NCBI GenBank assembly: GCA_001270045.2 | Contig: DF970686.1 | Coordinates: 372,001 to 436,000 of the forward strand | Source of the DNA: Bacteroidales bacterium 6E | GTDB lineage: Bacteria; Bacteroidota; Bacteroidia; Bacteroidales; Prolixibacteraceae | DNA length: 64,000 bases | Direction: 5' to 3' | Shown: positions 54,605 through 63,962 of the stretch, piece after piece | Layout: every line of letters begins with the position of its first letter | Numbering within the stretch: the stretch's first letter is position 1 | Notes under the pieces: model-generated | What the model was told of the DNA's origin: nothing | Seen by the model: the letters and a program-made list of their open reading frames with translations, nothing else | The model's database searches: none | Translations under genes and position numbers: made by a program

Positions 54605-56824
54605 ATGAATTTATTATCCTACCTTGATCAGATTGCCATTTCTGTCAGAGCTCACAAACTACTAAAGGAGTTACTAAAAGAGAATCCACGGCTCGAGGAA
54701 ATCATGCGCACATCGCGAAACGAGACTGAAGCACTTCATGGACTGCGGGATTGGGTGGAAGTTGAACTAAAAAGGAATCCTGCAGCCTGGCAGTATTATT
54801 TGGGCAAGAAACAAGATCAGCAAACCTTTCTGCAGTTGAAATGGAAAGATTATGCGGCCATCCGACTCCTTGATTACATTGATCACGCCGGTGAGAAATA
54901 TGTTGACCAGAATATTGGTGGAGAAATTGCCATTACGAATCCAATTAAAATGATCTGGCTGGCTGTCAACTTCGGAACCGGTGGTGCAAAACCAGGTTTT
55001 TTCAAGGATATGTTGCAGCTTTTCAGACAGTTCACCAATCGGACCCGAAGAAATGAACCTAATGCCCAGAAGGTTTCAGAGTGGATGTCAAGGTTTCCAT
55101 CTGGTCTTGATCCTCGTATTGTCAGACTTCGTGAAGAGAACCGTGACCGCATATTAAATGTATTTATGGATAAAATGGAAACGGGTGAAATTTCGGATCC
55201 GAAATATCAGTTTCCGGATGGAATGACCCGTGAAGAACGTTATCAAAAAATGCTGGAATGGTGGAAAACCAGCCATTTCCATTTGCGAATGGCTATACGC
55301 TCACCCAAATTGTTGAATGAAATGTTGGGGAATTCCCTGGATCCGGATACCATGAAAGTTCTTCAGGAAGCAGAAAATGCAGGAATTCCTTTTTTTGTGA
55401 ATCCGTATTATCTTTCCCTTTTGCATGTAAGGGTTCCTTACTTTGCAGTTGGTGCTGATCTTGGGATCAGGCATTATATTCTATACAGCCAACAATTGGT
55501 TGATGAATTTGGAAAAATTCAGGCCTGGGAGAAGGAAGATAAGGTTGTGCCTGGAAAGCCAAATGCGGCGGGTTGGCTGTTGCCTCCCTATAATAATATT
55601 CATCGCCGCTATCCCGAGGTGGCCATTCTGATTCCGGATACTACAGGTAGGGCATGTGGCGGTTTATGTACGAGTTGTCAGAGAATGTATGATTTCCAAC
55701 GGGGTAACTTAAACTTCAATCTTGATAAACTGGAACCTAAAATTACATGGAAGGATAAACTCAGGGAATTGATGGATTATTTTGAAAATGATTCCCAACT
55801 CCGGGACATACTCATTACCGGAGGAGATGCCCTGATGAGCTCTGATAACCAGTTACAAGCGATACTTGACGAGGTCTATAATATGGCGGTAAGGAAAAGG
55901 ATCGCAAACCTTGAACGGCCCGATGGCGCGAAATATGCCGAAATCCTTAGGGTACGCCTTGGCACACGACTACCGGTATATCTTCCACAAAGGGTAACAC
56001 CCGAACTGATTTCTGTTCTGAAGGAGTTCCGGGAGAAGGCCCGTCAGATAGGTATCAGGCAATTTGTGATTCAGACTCATTTCCAATCTCCCATGGAGGT
56101 CACTCCTGAAGCGGCCCGAACCATCAAGATGTTTCTTTCTGCCGGATGGGCTGTAGTAAATCAATTGGTGTTTACCGTGGCCTCTTCACGTAGGGGGCAT
56201 TCTGCAAAATTGCGCAAAGTGCTGAATGACATAGGAGTACTTACTTATTATACCTTTAGTGTTAAGGGTTATATGGAGAACAGTTTCAACTTTGCGCCAA
56301 ATTCTAGGGCAGTTCAGGAACAATTTGAGGAAAAGTTATTGGGTAGGATACCTGAGGTTTTATATGATGAAATTAAGGATCTCACTGAACACCCAGATCA
56401 GATAGTTGAGAAAATTAACACGCTTCGTAATTACTTTGAACTTCCTTTCCTTGCAACCGACAGGAATGTACTAAACTTGCCCGGAGTTGGAAAAAGTTTG
56501 ACATATAGGGTGATAGGGATTACCAGGTATGGACGGCGAATTCTCGAATTTGATCATGATCACACCAGGCGCCATAGTCCAGCCGTAAAGGAAATGGAAA
56601 AGGTAATAATCATAGAATCCAAATCAATAAGCGAGTACCTTGAACAACTGCAGGAAATGGGAGAGGATATTATTGAATATGAGGGAATTTATGGTTATTC
56701 CATTGGACAGACAGAACCTCGGATGGCCATGTATGACTTTCCGGATTATGACTTTTCCGTAACCCGCGAATTCACAAATCTGGATATGGAGACTGAGGTT
56801 GATGCGGGGGTTACAAAGCAATAG
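54605..56824 (+). CDS. KamA-like radical SAM protein, long form
   Basis: 739 residues, against roughly 400-470 for lysine 2,3-aminomutase. Residues 351-358 hold the radical SAM cluster motif CxxxCxxC (RACGGLCTSCQRMYDF). TGGDALMSSDNQL, RLGTRLPVYLPQRVTPEL and a late LPGVGKSLTYRVIG, which can be aligned with the PLP-lysine loop PGGGGK of KamA, follow. The N-terminal roughly 300 residues form an extra helical region without recognised motif. Related to lysine/glutamate aminomutases, yet the real substrate is unknown. The gene stands alone, divergent from era. Confidence 0.82.
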   Translation: MNLLSYLDQIAISVRAHKLLKELLKENPRLEEIMRTSRNETEALHGLRDWVEVELKRNPAAWQYYLGKKQDQQTFLQLKWKDYAAIRLLDYIDHAGEKYVDQNIGGEIAITNPIKMIWLAVNFGTGGAKPGFFKDMLQLFRQFTNRTRRNEPNAQKVSEWMSRFPSGLDPRIVRLREENRDRILNVFMDKMETGEISDPKYQFPDGMTREERYQKMLEWWKTSHFHLRMAIRSPKLLNEMLGNSLDPDTMKVLQEAENAGIPFFVNPYYLSLLHVRVPYFAVGADLGIRHYILYSQQLVDEFGKIQAWEKEDKVVPGKPNAAGWLLPPYNNIHRRYPEVAILIPDTTGRACGGLCTSCQRMYDFQRGNLNFNLDKLEPKITWKDKLRELMDYFENDSQLRDILITGGDALMSSDNQLQAILDEVYNMAVRKRIANLERPDGAKYAEILRVRLGTRLPVYLPQRVTPELISVLKEFREKARQIGIRQFVIQTHFQSPMEVTPEAARTIKMFLSAGWAVVNQLVFTVASSRRGHSAKLRKVLNDIGVLTYYTFSVKGYMENSFNFAPNSRAVQEQFEEKLLGRIPEVLYDEIKDLTEHPDQIVEKINTLRNYFELPFLATDRNVLNLPGVGKSLTYRVIGITRYGRRILEFDHDHTRRHSPAVKEMEKVIIIESKSISEYLEQLQEMGEDIIEYEGIYGYSIGQTEPRMAMYDFPDYDFSVTREFTNLDMETEVDAGVTKQ

Positions 56825-56828
56825 AATG

Positions 56829-56874
56829 ATGTGACAAGTCCTAATGACTATATTTATCCCGGGATTTGTCACAT
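56829..56874. terminator. Hairpin between convergent KamA-like and GH92 genes
   Basis: ATGTGACAA (56829-56837) pairs with TTGTCACAT (56866-56874); the stem extends imperfectly inward with GTCC/GGGAT. ATTTTGTTTG follows. Possible bidirectional terminator. Confidence 0.55.
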
Positions 56875-56886
56875 ATTTTGTTTGTT

Positions 56887-59238
56887 CTATAAATCTTTGC
56901 TCATCGAAGGAGGCGGAGTAGCCTTACCTCGAATGGTATCAGGTTCAGAATCCAGTTTAAATACGAGGTTTCCACCTTCCAGAAGTTCACTTCTGGGAAT
57001 CCATACATTTTCAAGTTTCCTGCCATTAAAATTTATATCTTGTGTATAAACATTCTCGGATGAATTATTGAGTGTTTCAATGGTCAGGTTTTTTCCTGAG
57101 GGCAGATGTATAATCGCTTTGTCAAATAGTGGGCTTCCGAACTGAAAAGTAGGTAAGGAACCTGAATGGCCTTGTACATCAAATAATCCGAGGGATGCCA
57201 TTACAAACCAGGCCCCAAGTTGTCCCTGATCCTCATCCTGTCCGTATCCATAACCATGTAATGGTGTAACTCCATAAAAGTCATTGCATATGTTTCTAAC
57301 CCATTTTTGGGTAAGCCATGGTTTTCCTGAATAATTAAACAACCAGGCCTGGTGCAGGCACGGTTGGTTTCCATGATTGTAAAGCATCTCAACCCCTGAG
57401 AAAGAGTCGATTTCTTCGCCACCACCAAATCCTGATTTCTGGCTACTGGTAAAGGTCTCGACCAGCCTTTCATTAAAAAGATCCGGACCCAACCGATCAA
57501 TTAATCCTGCTATATCGTGAGGAACATACCAGGTATATTGTACAGCATTTCCTTCCTGGAATCCCCGCCAGGCTTGCATCGGGTCAAAGTTTTCGATAAA
57601 TGTGCCGTCTTCATATCGAGGCCTGATATATTTGGTTTCCGGATCAAACAAATGCGTCCAACCTTCTGCTTGTTTCATCAACTGCTCATATTCAATTATT
57701 TTACCCAGGCCTTTTGCCATCTGGGCTACCGCATATGAACTGAAAGAATATTCCAGGGTATGTGACGAACCGAAATTGAATAACCATCCGTTTGACAGTA
57801 TGGTATCCCGACTTGGTATATAACCATGATTTACTAAAAATCGAAGGTCATACTTGCCTGGTCCAAAGGGTCTTCCTTGATAACCTGTTTCATTTTTATA
57901 GGCGGCCGCCCATGCCTTTTCAGGGTCTTCGAAATTCAATCCGCAATTATAGGCTGAAGCAAGCAGCAAACCGAAGAAATTTGTCTGTACCCCATTGGTA
58001 TGGATTCCGGCAGCCAATCCGTCATGCATCCATCCTGTTTCTTCCGAAAAATCGAGGTTAGCCTGCAGGTAATCCATGAAATGATTTGGGTAGACCATTG
58101 CCCAGAGTTGGCTTAGATTCCAAAAGGCCCCCCAAACACCATCGGTATTAAAAGTGTGCCTTTTCGGTTTGCCGAGAGAGTCAAGGGGAAGTTGTCCGAT
58201 GCTTCCGTCATTTCTGGGGTAGGCCCCGTTTATATCATTTGATATTCCCCTTCCCGAGAGTGCATGATAAAGACCGGTATAGAATTTTTTCAGGTTATCG
58301 GTATTATTGTCGTAAATCTCTATTCTGGAAAGCATTTCATTCCAATATTCACGGGAAGCCTTCTTGGCTTTGTCAAAAGGAATGTCCTGAGTTTCCGATT
58401 CGAGATTTAACAGGGCATTTTCCATACTGGTAAAGGATAAACCTACCTGCATTTCGATAATCTCATCATCTTCAGTACTATAAGTAAGATACATGCCGTT
58501 GCGTGTACCTTTGGATTCATTGTTGCCAGCAATGGTAACTGTGTCCGTGAAAGTACCCCATGTCTCTGGCATTTTACTTAGCCTTGCATGAAAGTACATG
58601 GTGACACGTTTACCTTCGTCACAAATTTTTACGTATTCAGGATATGTCACCACATAACCTTTAATATCCTTTTCTCCGTCAAATGAAATATATGCTTCGG
58701 TGACTTCACCGCTTTCCCCCTGTTTGTGGCCTACATCAAAAAGAATGTGTGATTCTTCCGATTTTGGGAATGTATATCGGTGATAACCAACCCGTGTTGT
58801 TGCCGTCAACTCAACTTTAACATTATAATCATCAAGAAATACCGAATAATATCCTGGTTCAGCATGCTCACTGGATTTATCGAATCTGGATCTGTATCCC
58901 GAATCTGGGTCTTCCAAAGTGCCAGGCACAGTCTGTAGTTTGCCTGTGACAGGCATATTCACAACTCCCCCTATCTGAAATTCATGGAAATTTCCAAAAC
59001 CCTCAATGGAGGTATGCCGGTCATCATATCCCGCTGGCATCCAACTCCCGAAATTATCGTACGCATTTGTATGGGGAGCAAGTTTTGCCATTCCAAATGG
59101 AACCGCGGCAGGTGTATAAAAAAACCACCTTCCATGTACTGATCCAATTTGCGGATCAGCATATTGAACAGCATTATATTGCTGTTTCTGACAGGAAATA
59201 AATAGGAGTATAGCAAGAATGAGTGGAAAATTTTTCAT
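56887..59238 (-). CDS. Glycoside hydrolase family 92 alpha-mannosidase lipoprotein
   Basis: 783 residues. Lipobox LLFISCQ (Cys at residue 16). GH92 landmarks: ADPQIGSVHGRWFF, a beta-sandwich first half, then the (alpha/alpha)6 domain with VWGAFWNLSQLWAMVYPNHFMDYLQA, EGNAVQYTWYVPHDIAGL (general-acid Glu region) and YGYGQDEDQGQLGAWFVMASLGLF (Asp near the catalytic water/Ca2+ site). GH92 enzymes are Ca2+-dependent exo-alpha-mannosidases acting on N-glycans. No SusCD or regulator is adjacent. The position specificity (1,2, 1,3, 1,4 or 1,6) is not readable from the sequence. Confidence 0.93.
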   Translation of the reverse strand: MKNFPLILAILLFISCQKQQYNAVQYADPQIGSVHGRWFFYTPAAVPFGMAKLAPHTNAYDNFGSWMPAGYDDRHTSIEGFGNFHEFQIGGVVNMPVTGKLQTVPGTLEDPDSGYRSRFDKSSEHAEPGYYSVFLDDYNVKVELTATTRVGYHRYTFPKSEESHILFDVGHKQGESGEVTEAYISFDGEKDIKGYVVTYPEYVKICDEGKRVTMYFHARLSKMPETWGTFTDTVTIAGNNESKGTRNGMYLTYSTEDDEIIEMQVGLSFTSMENALLNLESETQDIPFDKAKKASREYWNEMLSRIEIYDNNTDNLKKFYTGLYHALSGRGISNDINGAYPRNDGSIGQLPLDSLGKPKRHTFNTDGVWGAFWNLSQLWAMVYPNHFMDYLQANLDFSEETGWMHDGLAAGIHTNGVQTNFFGLLLASAYNCGLNFEDPEKAWAAAYKNETGYQGRPFGPGKYDLRFLVNHGYIPSRDTILSNGWLFNFGSSHTLEYSFSSYAVAQMAKGLGKIIEYEQLMKQAEGWTHLFDPETKYIRPRYEDGTFIENFDPMQAWRGFQEGNAVQYTWYVPHDIAGLIDRLGPDLFNERLVETFTSSQKSGFGGGEEIDSFSGVEMLYNHGNQPCLHQAWLFNYSGKPWLTQKWVRNICNDFYGVTPLHGYGYGQDEDQGQLGAWFVMASLGLFDVQGHSGSLPTFQFGSPLFDKAIIHLPSGKNLTIETLNNSSENVYTQDINFNGRKLENVWIPRSELLEGGNLVFKLDSEPDTIRGKATPPPSMSKDL

Positions 59239-59276
59239 GAGTATGTATATAAATCGGTCGTTTGTCTTGATTCATG

Positions 59277-59284
59277 CAAAATTA
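59277..59284 (-). promoter_or_regulatory. Candidate -7 box for the GH92 gene
   Basis: Minus-strand TAATTTTG matches TAnnTTTG, 38 nt upstream of the ATG at 59238. Confidence 0.3.
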
Positions 59285-59485
59285 AGTGTTTAATGCGAAT
59301 TATCACCAGGCTGACACTTTGATAGAAAGAATCATGAAGATATCTGAACAATTGTAGCGTGTTGGATACATGATTACTTAATTAGCGATTAAAACTATGA
59401 ATTGTGCTTTATCCTTCAACAAATAGGGCGATAGGATAAATTGATTATTCGTACTTTTGAATCTGGAATATGTGGAGGTTGGTTT

Positions 59486-59785
59486 ATGCAACGGATTTGG
59501 TTATTCTTGAGGAAAGTAATTGGATGGATTTTCCTGATACCGGTATATTTTTATAAATATGCCATATCCCCTTTTACGCCAGCTTCCTGCAGACATGTGC
59601 CAACTTGTTCAACTTATGCTGTAGAAGCCATAAAAATCCATGGACCTTTTAAAGGTGTTTGGCTGGCAACAAAGCGAATTTCTCACTGTCATCCATGGGG
59701 TACGAGTGGCTATGACCCAGTACCTCCAAGAAAAGAGAAGAGGAAACAAGAACCAACAAATCAAAACTCTGGTTTGATTTCATAA
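59486..59785 (+). CDS. yidD: Membrane protein insertion efficiency factor YidD
   Basis: 99 residues from ATG 59486; an in-frame TTG at 59441 would add 15 residues that look unlike the family. Hydrophobic start [24 protein letters not shown], then the YidD core [22 protein letters not shown] and GTSGYDPVP. It helps YidC insert inner-membrane proteins. The usual partner rnpA/yidC is not adjacent. A metal ABC operon follows 46 nt later. Confidence 0.93.
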   Translation: MQRIWLFLRKVIGWIFLIPVYFYKYAISPFTPASCRHVPTCSTYAVEAIKIHGPFKGVWLATKRISHCHPWGTSGYDPVPPRKEKRKQEPTNQNSGLIS

Positions 59786-59831
59786 ATATTTTTATGCGAG
59801 ACATATTTAAATTTTAATTGAAGTTAATCTT

Positions 59832-60695
59832 ATGAAAAAGCATATCTCATTCATTCTTTTGTTATTCTTGATTATGCAGTTTGGTTGTAACCGATCTTCA
59901 TCAGTATCATCCGACAAACAGATAATTCTGGTAAGTATTTTACCCCAGAAAACCTTTGTTGAAAAAATTGCAGGTGATGACTTTCAGATTGAAGTTTTGA
60001 TTCCGCATGGCGCCAATCCAACAACATATAGTTTGCTTCCGGCACAAATGGCCTCCATTGAAAAGGCCGTTCTTTGGTTCAGGATGGGTTATGTTGGATT
60101 TGAACTCTCCTGGGCTGATAAAATCATTGAGGCTGGTGCTAACCTGAAAGTTTCTGATCTATCTGAAAATATTGATCTGATATATGGCAACAATGATAAT
60201 GAACAAAGGAAAGGGGTGGACCCCCACTTCTGGCTTTCTCCCAAAGAGGTCAGGAAGATGGCTGTTGGAATCAGGGATCAATTAGTGGCTATTTACCCAG
60301 ATAGGGCTGATCAGTATAATCTTGGATTACAGAAGTTTTTAAAAGAAATCGATGACACTGATTTGCAGGTCAGGCAATTGTTAAGCGAATATCAGGGACG
60401 AAGGTTTATCTCATTCCACCCATCATTAAGCTATTTTGCAAGAGATTATGGCTTGCAACAACTTTCACTCGAACAGGGAGGCAAGGAACCCACGCCTTCC
60501 CATATTGCTTATTTGGCTGATATCGCCCGTGAAGATAAAATCAAGGTGATTTATATTCAAAGTGATTTTGATCGTGAAAATGCAAGAATGTTTGCTCAGG
60601 AAATAAATGGTGAAGCCATACAGGTTTGGCCGCTAAGTCCGGAGTGGGGTGAGAATATGATACTCATGGCTCGTTTGTTGCGGGATCATTTTTAA
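59832..60695 (+). CDS. Metal (zinc/manganese-type) ABC transporter substrate-binding lipoprotein
   Basis: 287 residues, cluster A-I binding protein. Lipobox MQFGCN (Cys at residue 19). Two lobes joined by a helix. Metal ligands by alignment: DPHFWLSPKEV (His) and FISFHPSLSYFARDY (His), with an acidic ligand near IQSDFD. The first-His motif, usually ASPHDY, reads ANPTTYSLL, so that ligand is Thr; a His in IPHGAN lies nearby. Precedes the ATPase and permease genes after 107 nt. Zn2+ or Mn2+ are the usual substrates, not decidable here. Confidence 0.9.
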   Translation: MKKHISFILLLFLIMQFGCNRSSSVSSDKQIILVSILPQKTFVEKIAGDDFQIEVLIPHGANPTTYSLLPAQMASIEKAVLWFRMGYVGFELSWADKIIEAGANLKVSDLSENIDLIYGNNDNEQRKGVDPHFWLSPKEVRKMAVGIRDQLVAIYPDRADQYNLGLQKFLKEIDDTDLQVRQLLSEYQGRRFISFHPSLSYFARDYGLQQLSLEQGGKEPTPSHIAYLADIAREDKIKVIYIQSDFDRENARMFAQEINGEAIQVWPLSPEWGENMILMARLLRDHF

Positions 60696-60802
60696 AAACA
60701 TTGCTGATTTATATCTGAATCAGGTTAGGGACACAGTTAATATGGATCCATTCTTTCTTAAGGATTCCAAAATCACATGATTATTAGACTGGAAGGTATG
60801 AC

Positions 60803-61576
60803 ATGAATGAGATGAATTTTGTGAAGCCACTTATACATTTGAATCAGGTTACTTTTGCCTATTCAGAATCAACAGTTTTAGAAAAGGTGGACCTGAAAAT
60901 CCATGAGAAGGATTTTATTGGTGTCATTGGCCCTAATGGGGGCGGAAAAACCACTTTATTAAAGTTAATACTCGGATTAATCCAGCCGTCATCAGGTAAG
61001 ATCTATTTCAGGGAGGACCTTCCCCGTCATAAAAGACCAATAGGATATCTGCCCCAGGTTAAACATTTGGACAGAAAATTCCCTATAACCGTACTCGATG
61101 TGGTTAGATCAGGATCTATGATGCGACCCTATCCTTTTCTTAATAAATCTGAGGAAAAGGAAGCGGCGATGCAATTGTTGAACAATACCGGGATAGGCCA
61201 CATTTACAACAAAGCAATTGGAGAACTTTCGGGAGGGCAGATGCAAAGGGCATTCCTTTGCAGGGCGCTGATCAGTGATCCAAAAGTACTTATCCTTGAT
61301 GAACCTGATACTTTCGTTGATACTCACTTCGAAGGAGAACTTTATGAAAGACTTAAAACCCTGAATGAACAAATGGCGATCGTTTTGGTATCTCATGATG
61401 TTGGCACAATTTCCATGTATGTTAAGACTATTGCATGTGTTAACAAAACGTTACATTACCATCCTTCAAATCAGATCACAATGGACGACCTTTCGGTATA
61501 TAACTGTCCTTTACAGATTATTACGCATGGAGAGATTCCACATACTGTGCTAAAAAAACACCATAGCCATGACTGA
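60803..61576 (+). CDS. Metal ABC transporter ATP-binding protein
   Basis: 257 residues. Walker A GPNGGGKTTLLKL, Q-loop LPQVKHLDRKFPITVLDVV, signature ELSGGQMQRAFLCRAL, Walker B VLILDEPDTFVD and H-loop VSHDVG. ZnuC/MntB-type ATPase that drives import. Overlaps the permease gene by 8 nt. Confidence 0.93.
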   Translation: MNEMNFVKPLIHLNQVTFAYSESTVLEKVDLKIHEKDFIGVIGPNGGGKTTLLKLILGLIQPSSGKIYFREDLPRHKRPIGYLPQVKHLDRKFPITVLDVVRSGSMMRPYPFLNKSEEKEAAMQLLNNTGIGHIYNKAIGELSGGQMQRAFLCRALISDPKVLILDEPDTFVDTHFEGELYERLKTLNEQMAIVLVSHDVGTISMYVKTIACVNKTLHYHPSNQITMDDLSVYNCPLQIITHGEIPHTVLKKHHSHD

Positions 61577-62378
61577 TTTTATAGAATTATTTTCTTATGG
61601 ATTCTTTCAAAAGGCTTTGCTGGCGACAATTTTTGCCAGCATATCCTGTGGCATTATAGGAACATATATTGTGACCCGCAGAATTGTCTTTGTCAGTGGT
61701 GGTATAACACATGCCTCATTTGGGGGAATTGGACTTGCATTTCTAATTGGGGTCGAGCCATTGATCGGGGCAACGGTTTTTGCATTGTTGTCAGCCTTGG
61801 GTATTCAGTTTTTTACCGAAAAAGGGGGAGTTCGTGAGGATTCCTCCATCGCAATTTGGTGGTCACTGGGGATGGCTCTTGGTGTAATGTTTGTATTTCT
61901 GACACCGGGATACACTCCTAACTTAATGAGCTACTTGTTTGGAAGTATACTGACGGTAAGTAGGTATGAACTTTGGGCAATGATAGTCTTGATTGCAATC
62001 CTGCTGTCTGTCTTCAGGGTATGGTATAGGGAAATACTATATATTGCATTTGATGAAGAGTTTGCAAGGGCATCCGGTTTAAGGGTATCTGTATTTAATT
62101 ATCTGCTAATGATGTTGATTGCGCTTACGGTTGTTCTCAACATAAGGGTTGTAGGGATTATTCTGATCCTTTCGTTGCTTACCATTCCTCAGGCGACTGC
62201 CAATCTGTTCACCCGTGATTTCAGAAAGATAATTATACTTGCCATTCTGTTTGGTTTTATTGGTAGTATATCGGGATTGATGATATCCTATTTTTTAAAT
62301 ATTCCATCAGGAGCCACGATCATATTTACATTAATAATCATGTTTGGACTTCTTAGGTTAATCAAACTTTTGAAATGA
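61569..62378 (+). CDS. Metal ABC transporter permease (ZnuB/MntC family)
   Basis: 269 residues, about eight to nine hydrophobic helices of the ABC-3 family: ATIFASISCGIIGTYIVTRRIVFVSGGITHASFGGIGLAFL, then SYLFGSIL and VVGIILILSLLTIPQATANLFTRDF. It forms the inner-membrane channel with the ATPase. Overlaps the small zinc-ribbon gene by 4 nt. Confidence 0.93.
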   Translation: MTDFIELFSYGFFQKALLATIFASISCGIIGTYIVTRRIVFVSGGITHASFGGIGLAFLIGVEPLIGATVFALLSALGIQFFTEKGGVREDSSIAIWWSLGMALGVMFVFLTPGYTPNLMSYLFGSILTVSRYELWAMIVLIAILLSVFRVWYREILYIAFDEEFARASGLRVSVFNYLLMMLIALTVVLNIRVVGIILILSLLTIPQATANLFTRDFRKIIILAILFGFIGSISGLMISYFLNIPSGATIIFTLIIMFGLLRLIKLLK

Positions 62379-62578
62379 AGAAGCATGAGCCTGTAACAAT
62401 AATATGTCAAAACTGTGGCTTTTCATTTCAGAAGGGTGATCTTGACAGGCAATGTAGTAATTGTTTTGCCTGTACAGGCTGTGAAATCTATCTTTGCCCG
62501 AACTGCAGAAAGGATATTGTCATGAAACCAATAGGTCAGCCCCGTAAACGAAATTCTGACAAATCTTTAGATGCATAA
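62375..62578 (+). CDS. Small zinc-ribbon protein coupled to the metal ABC transporter
   Basis: 67 residues, eight cysteines in four CxxC pairs (C11/C14, C27/C30, C33/C36, C41/C44) after a short N-terminus and before a basic tail. I do not recognise a named family. The spacing suits two zinc-ribbon sites. The start overlaps the permease stop (ATGA), so it is translated with the transporter. It might store, deliver or sense the imported metal; this is inference. Confidence 0.75.
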   Translation: MKKHEPVTIICQNCGFSFQKGDLDRQCSNCFACTGCEIYLCPNCRKDIVMKPIGQPRKRNSDKSLDA

Positions 62579-62618
62579 ATAGTTCAATAAATGAATAATA
62601 AGACGGAAAGATTGTCTT

Positions 62619-63962
62619 TTACCTTCCCTGTAATTCATTTCTGAATGAGGTTCTGACACAACGGAAACCGATAAATGACTTGGTGGTATCCTGATACTCA
62701 AATGAACGGGTAGTGTTTCGTATGAAATAGGTTGCATCCTTAAATGATCCACCCCTGACAACCTTCCTTTTCATGACTTCCGGATCACCTGATCTTGCGG
62801 TATATTCAATTTGTGGATTTAAGTCATTCATCAAGTCGTACCCGGATTCAAAATAGGCAGAACTTGTCCATTCCGCAACATTCCCTGCCATGTCATATAA
62901 TCCATAATCATTAGGATCGAATGACCCTACTTTCATGGATGTCACCCGGGTATCACTATCTGCGACATAGTTACCCCTCATGGGCTTAAAATTCGCCATG
63001 AAGCAGCCTAGGGTATTTCGGGTATAATAACTCCCCCATGGATAAAGTGTGTTATCTCTTCCACCTCTGGCGGCATATTCCCATTCAGCTTCAGTTGGAA
63101 GACGATAATCATGAGGAGGAGAGTCATTCATTCGTGACCTGTAATTGCCCTGTAATTGGGTCCTCCAATCACAGAACGCGCGTGCCTGATCCCATGAGAC
63201 CCCGGTAACAGGGTAATCGTCGAAGCCAACATGCGAGAAATATTTATAGGTCATCGGTTCATTATACGAATATGTGAAGTCACGAACCCAGGTTAATGTA
63301 TCGGGATATACAGGCACAATCTCATGCATAATGAATGAACTTCGGTTGCTAACAGGTACTTCCTCTCCCTCGACATTCAGGATGGTTCCTTCGTATTTCT
63401 GGGTTTCATAATTATAGCTGTTAGCCCTGCGCGCAGCTTGTTGGAAATCAATCCAGTAATATTCATAAACCAGTTTTCGGGTATCAAGTTCTCTTCGATA
63501 TGAGATCCTTTCTTCCTCGGAGAAATACATTTCATCCAAGACCATCCGTGTATCCGGATCATTCCAATTGATGCGGGTTCGCCAATTATTCACTGGCTGG
63601 GAAATCGGATTGCCATACTGATCCTCTGCAATCATGTATTCAGGATCAGCCTGACTCAGTATTTTTCGGGCAATTGAATCTCGAACCCAATAAACGAATT
63701 GCCTGTATTCACTGTTCGTTATTTCAGTATCATCCATCCAGAAAGACTCAACCGAAACATTTCTCGAAGGATTGAATTCATGAAGTTCGTCATCGGTTGG
63801 ACCCATTACAAATGACCCTCGTTCAACGTATACCATACCGAAGGGTGCCGGTTCAAACCAAGCACCACGTGACCTGATCTTATCGGCACTATATATATCT
63901 GCTTTTCTGCAAGATGCAGTAATCAGAATTATAATAATGAATATCCAGCCTGATAATTTCAT
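62619..63962 (-). CDS. gldK: Gliding motility / type IX secretion lipoprotein GldK (PorK-like)
   Basis: 447 residues. Lipobox ILITASC (Cys at residue 18). The body is a formylglycine-generating-enzyme/SUMF1 fold: MVYVERGSFVMGPTDDEL, WMDDTEITNSEYRQFVYWVRDS, DYPVTGVSWDQARAFCDWRTQL, FRLPTEAEWEYAARGG-type segment, NVAEWTSSAYF and GGSFKDATYFIR with IGFRCV. These match GldK, the ring component of the T9SS core complex. In T9SS loci gldK is followed by gldL, gldM and gldN; downstream here is the convergent metal-transport operon, so none follows. Confidence 0.85.
   Translation of the reverse strand: MKLSGWIFIIIILITASCRKADIYSADKIRSRGAWFEPAPFGMVYVERGSFVMGPTDDELHEFNPSRNVSVESFWMDDTEITNSEYRQFVYWVRDSIARKILSQADPEYMIAEDQYGNPISQPVNNWRTRINWNDPDTRMVLDEMYFSEEERISYRRELDTRKLVYEYYWIDFQQAARRANSYNYETQKYEGTILNVEGEEVPVSNRSSFIMHEIVPVYPDTLTWVRDFTYSYNEPMTYKYFSHVGFDDYPVTGVSWDQARAFCDWRTQLQGNYRSRMNDSPPHDYRLPTEAEWEYAARGGRDNTLYPWGSYYTRNTLGCFMANFKPMRGNYVADSDTRVTSMKVGSFDPNDYGLYDMAGNVAEWTSSAYFESGYDLMNDLNPQIEYTARSGDPEVMKRKVVRGGSFKDATYFIRNTTRSFEYQDTTKSFIGFRCVRTSFRNELQGR

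Noticed and set aside
49622-59238. GH95 and GH92 as a polysaccharide utilisation locus
   Set aside because: They are separated by era-der and the KamA-like gene, and no SusC/SusD pair or hybrid sensor is present.
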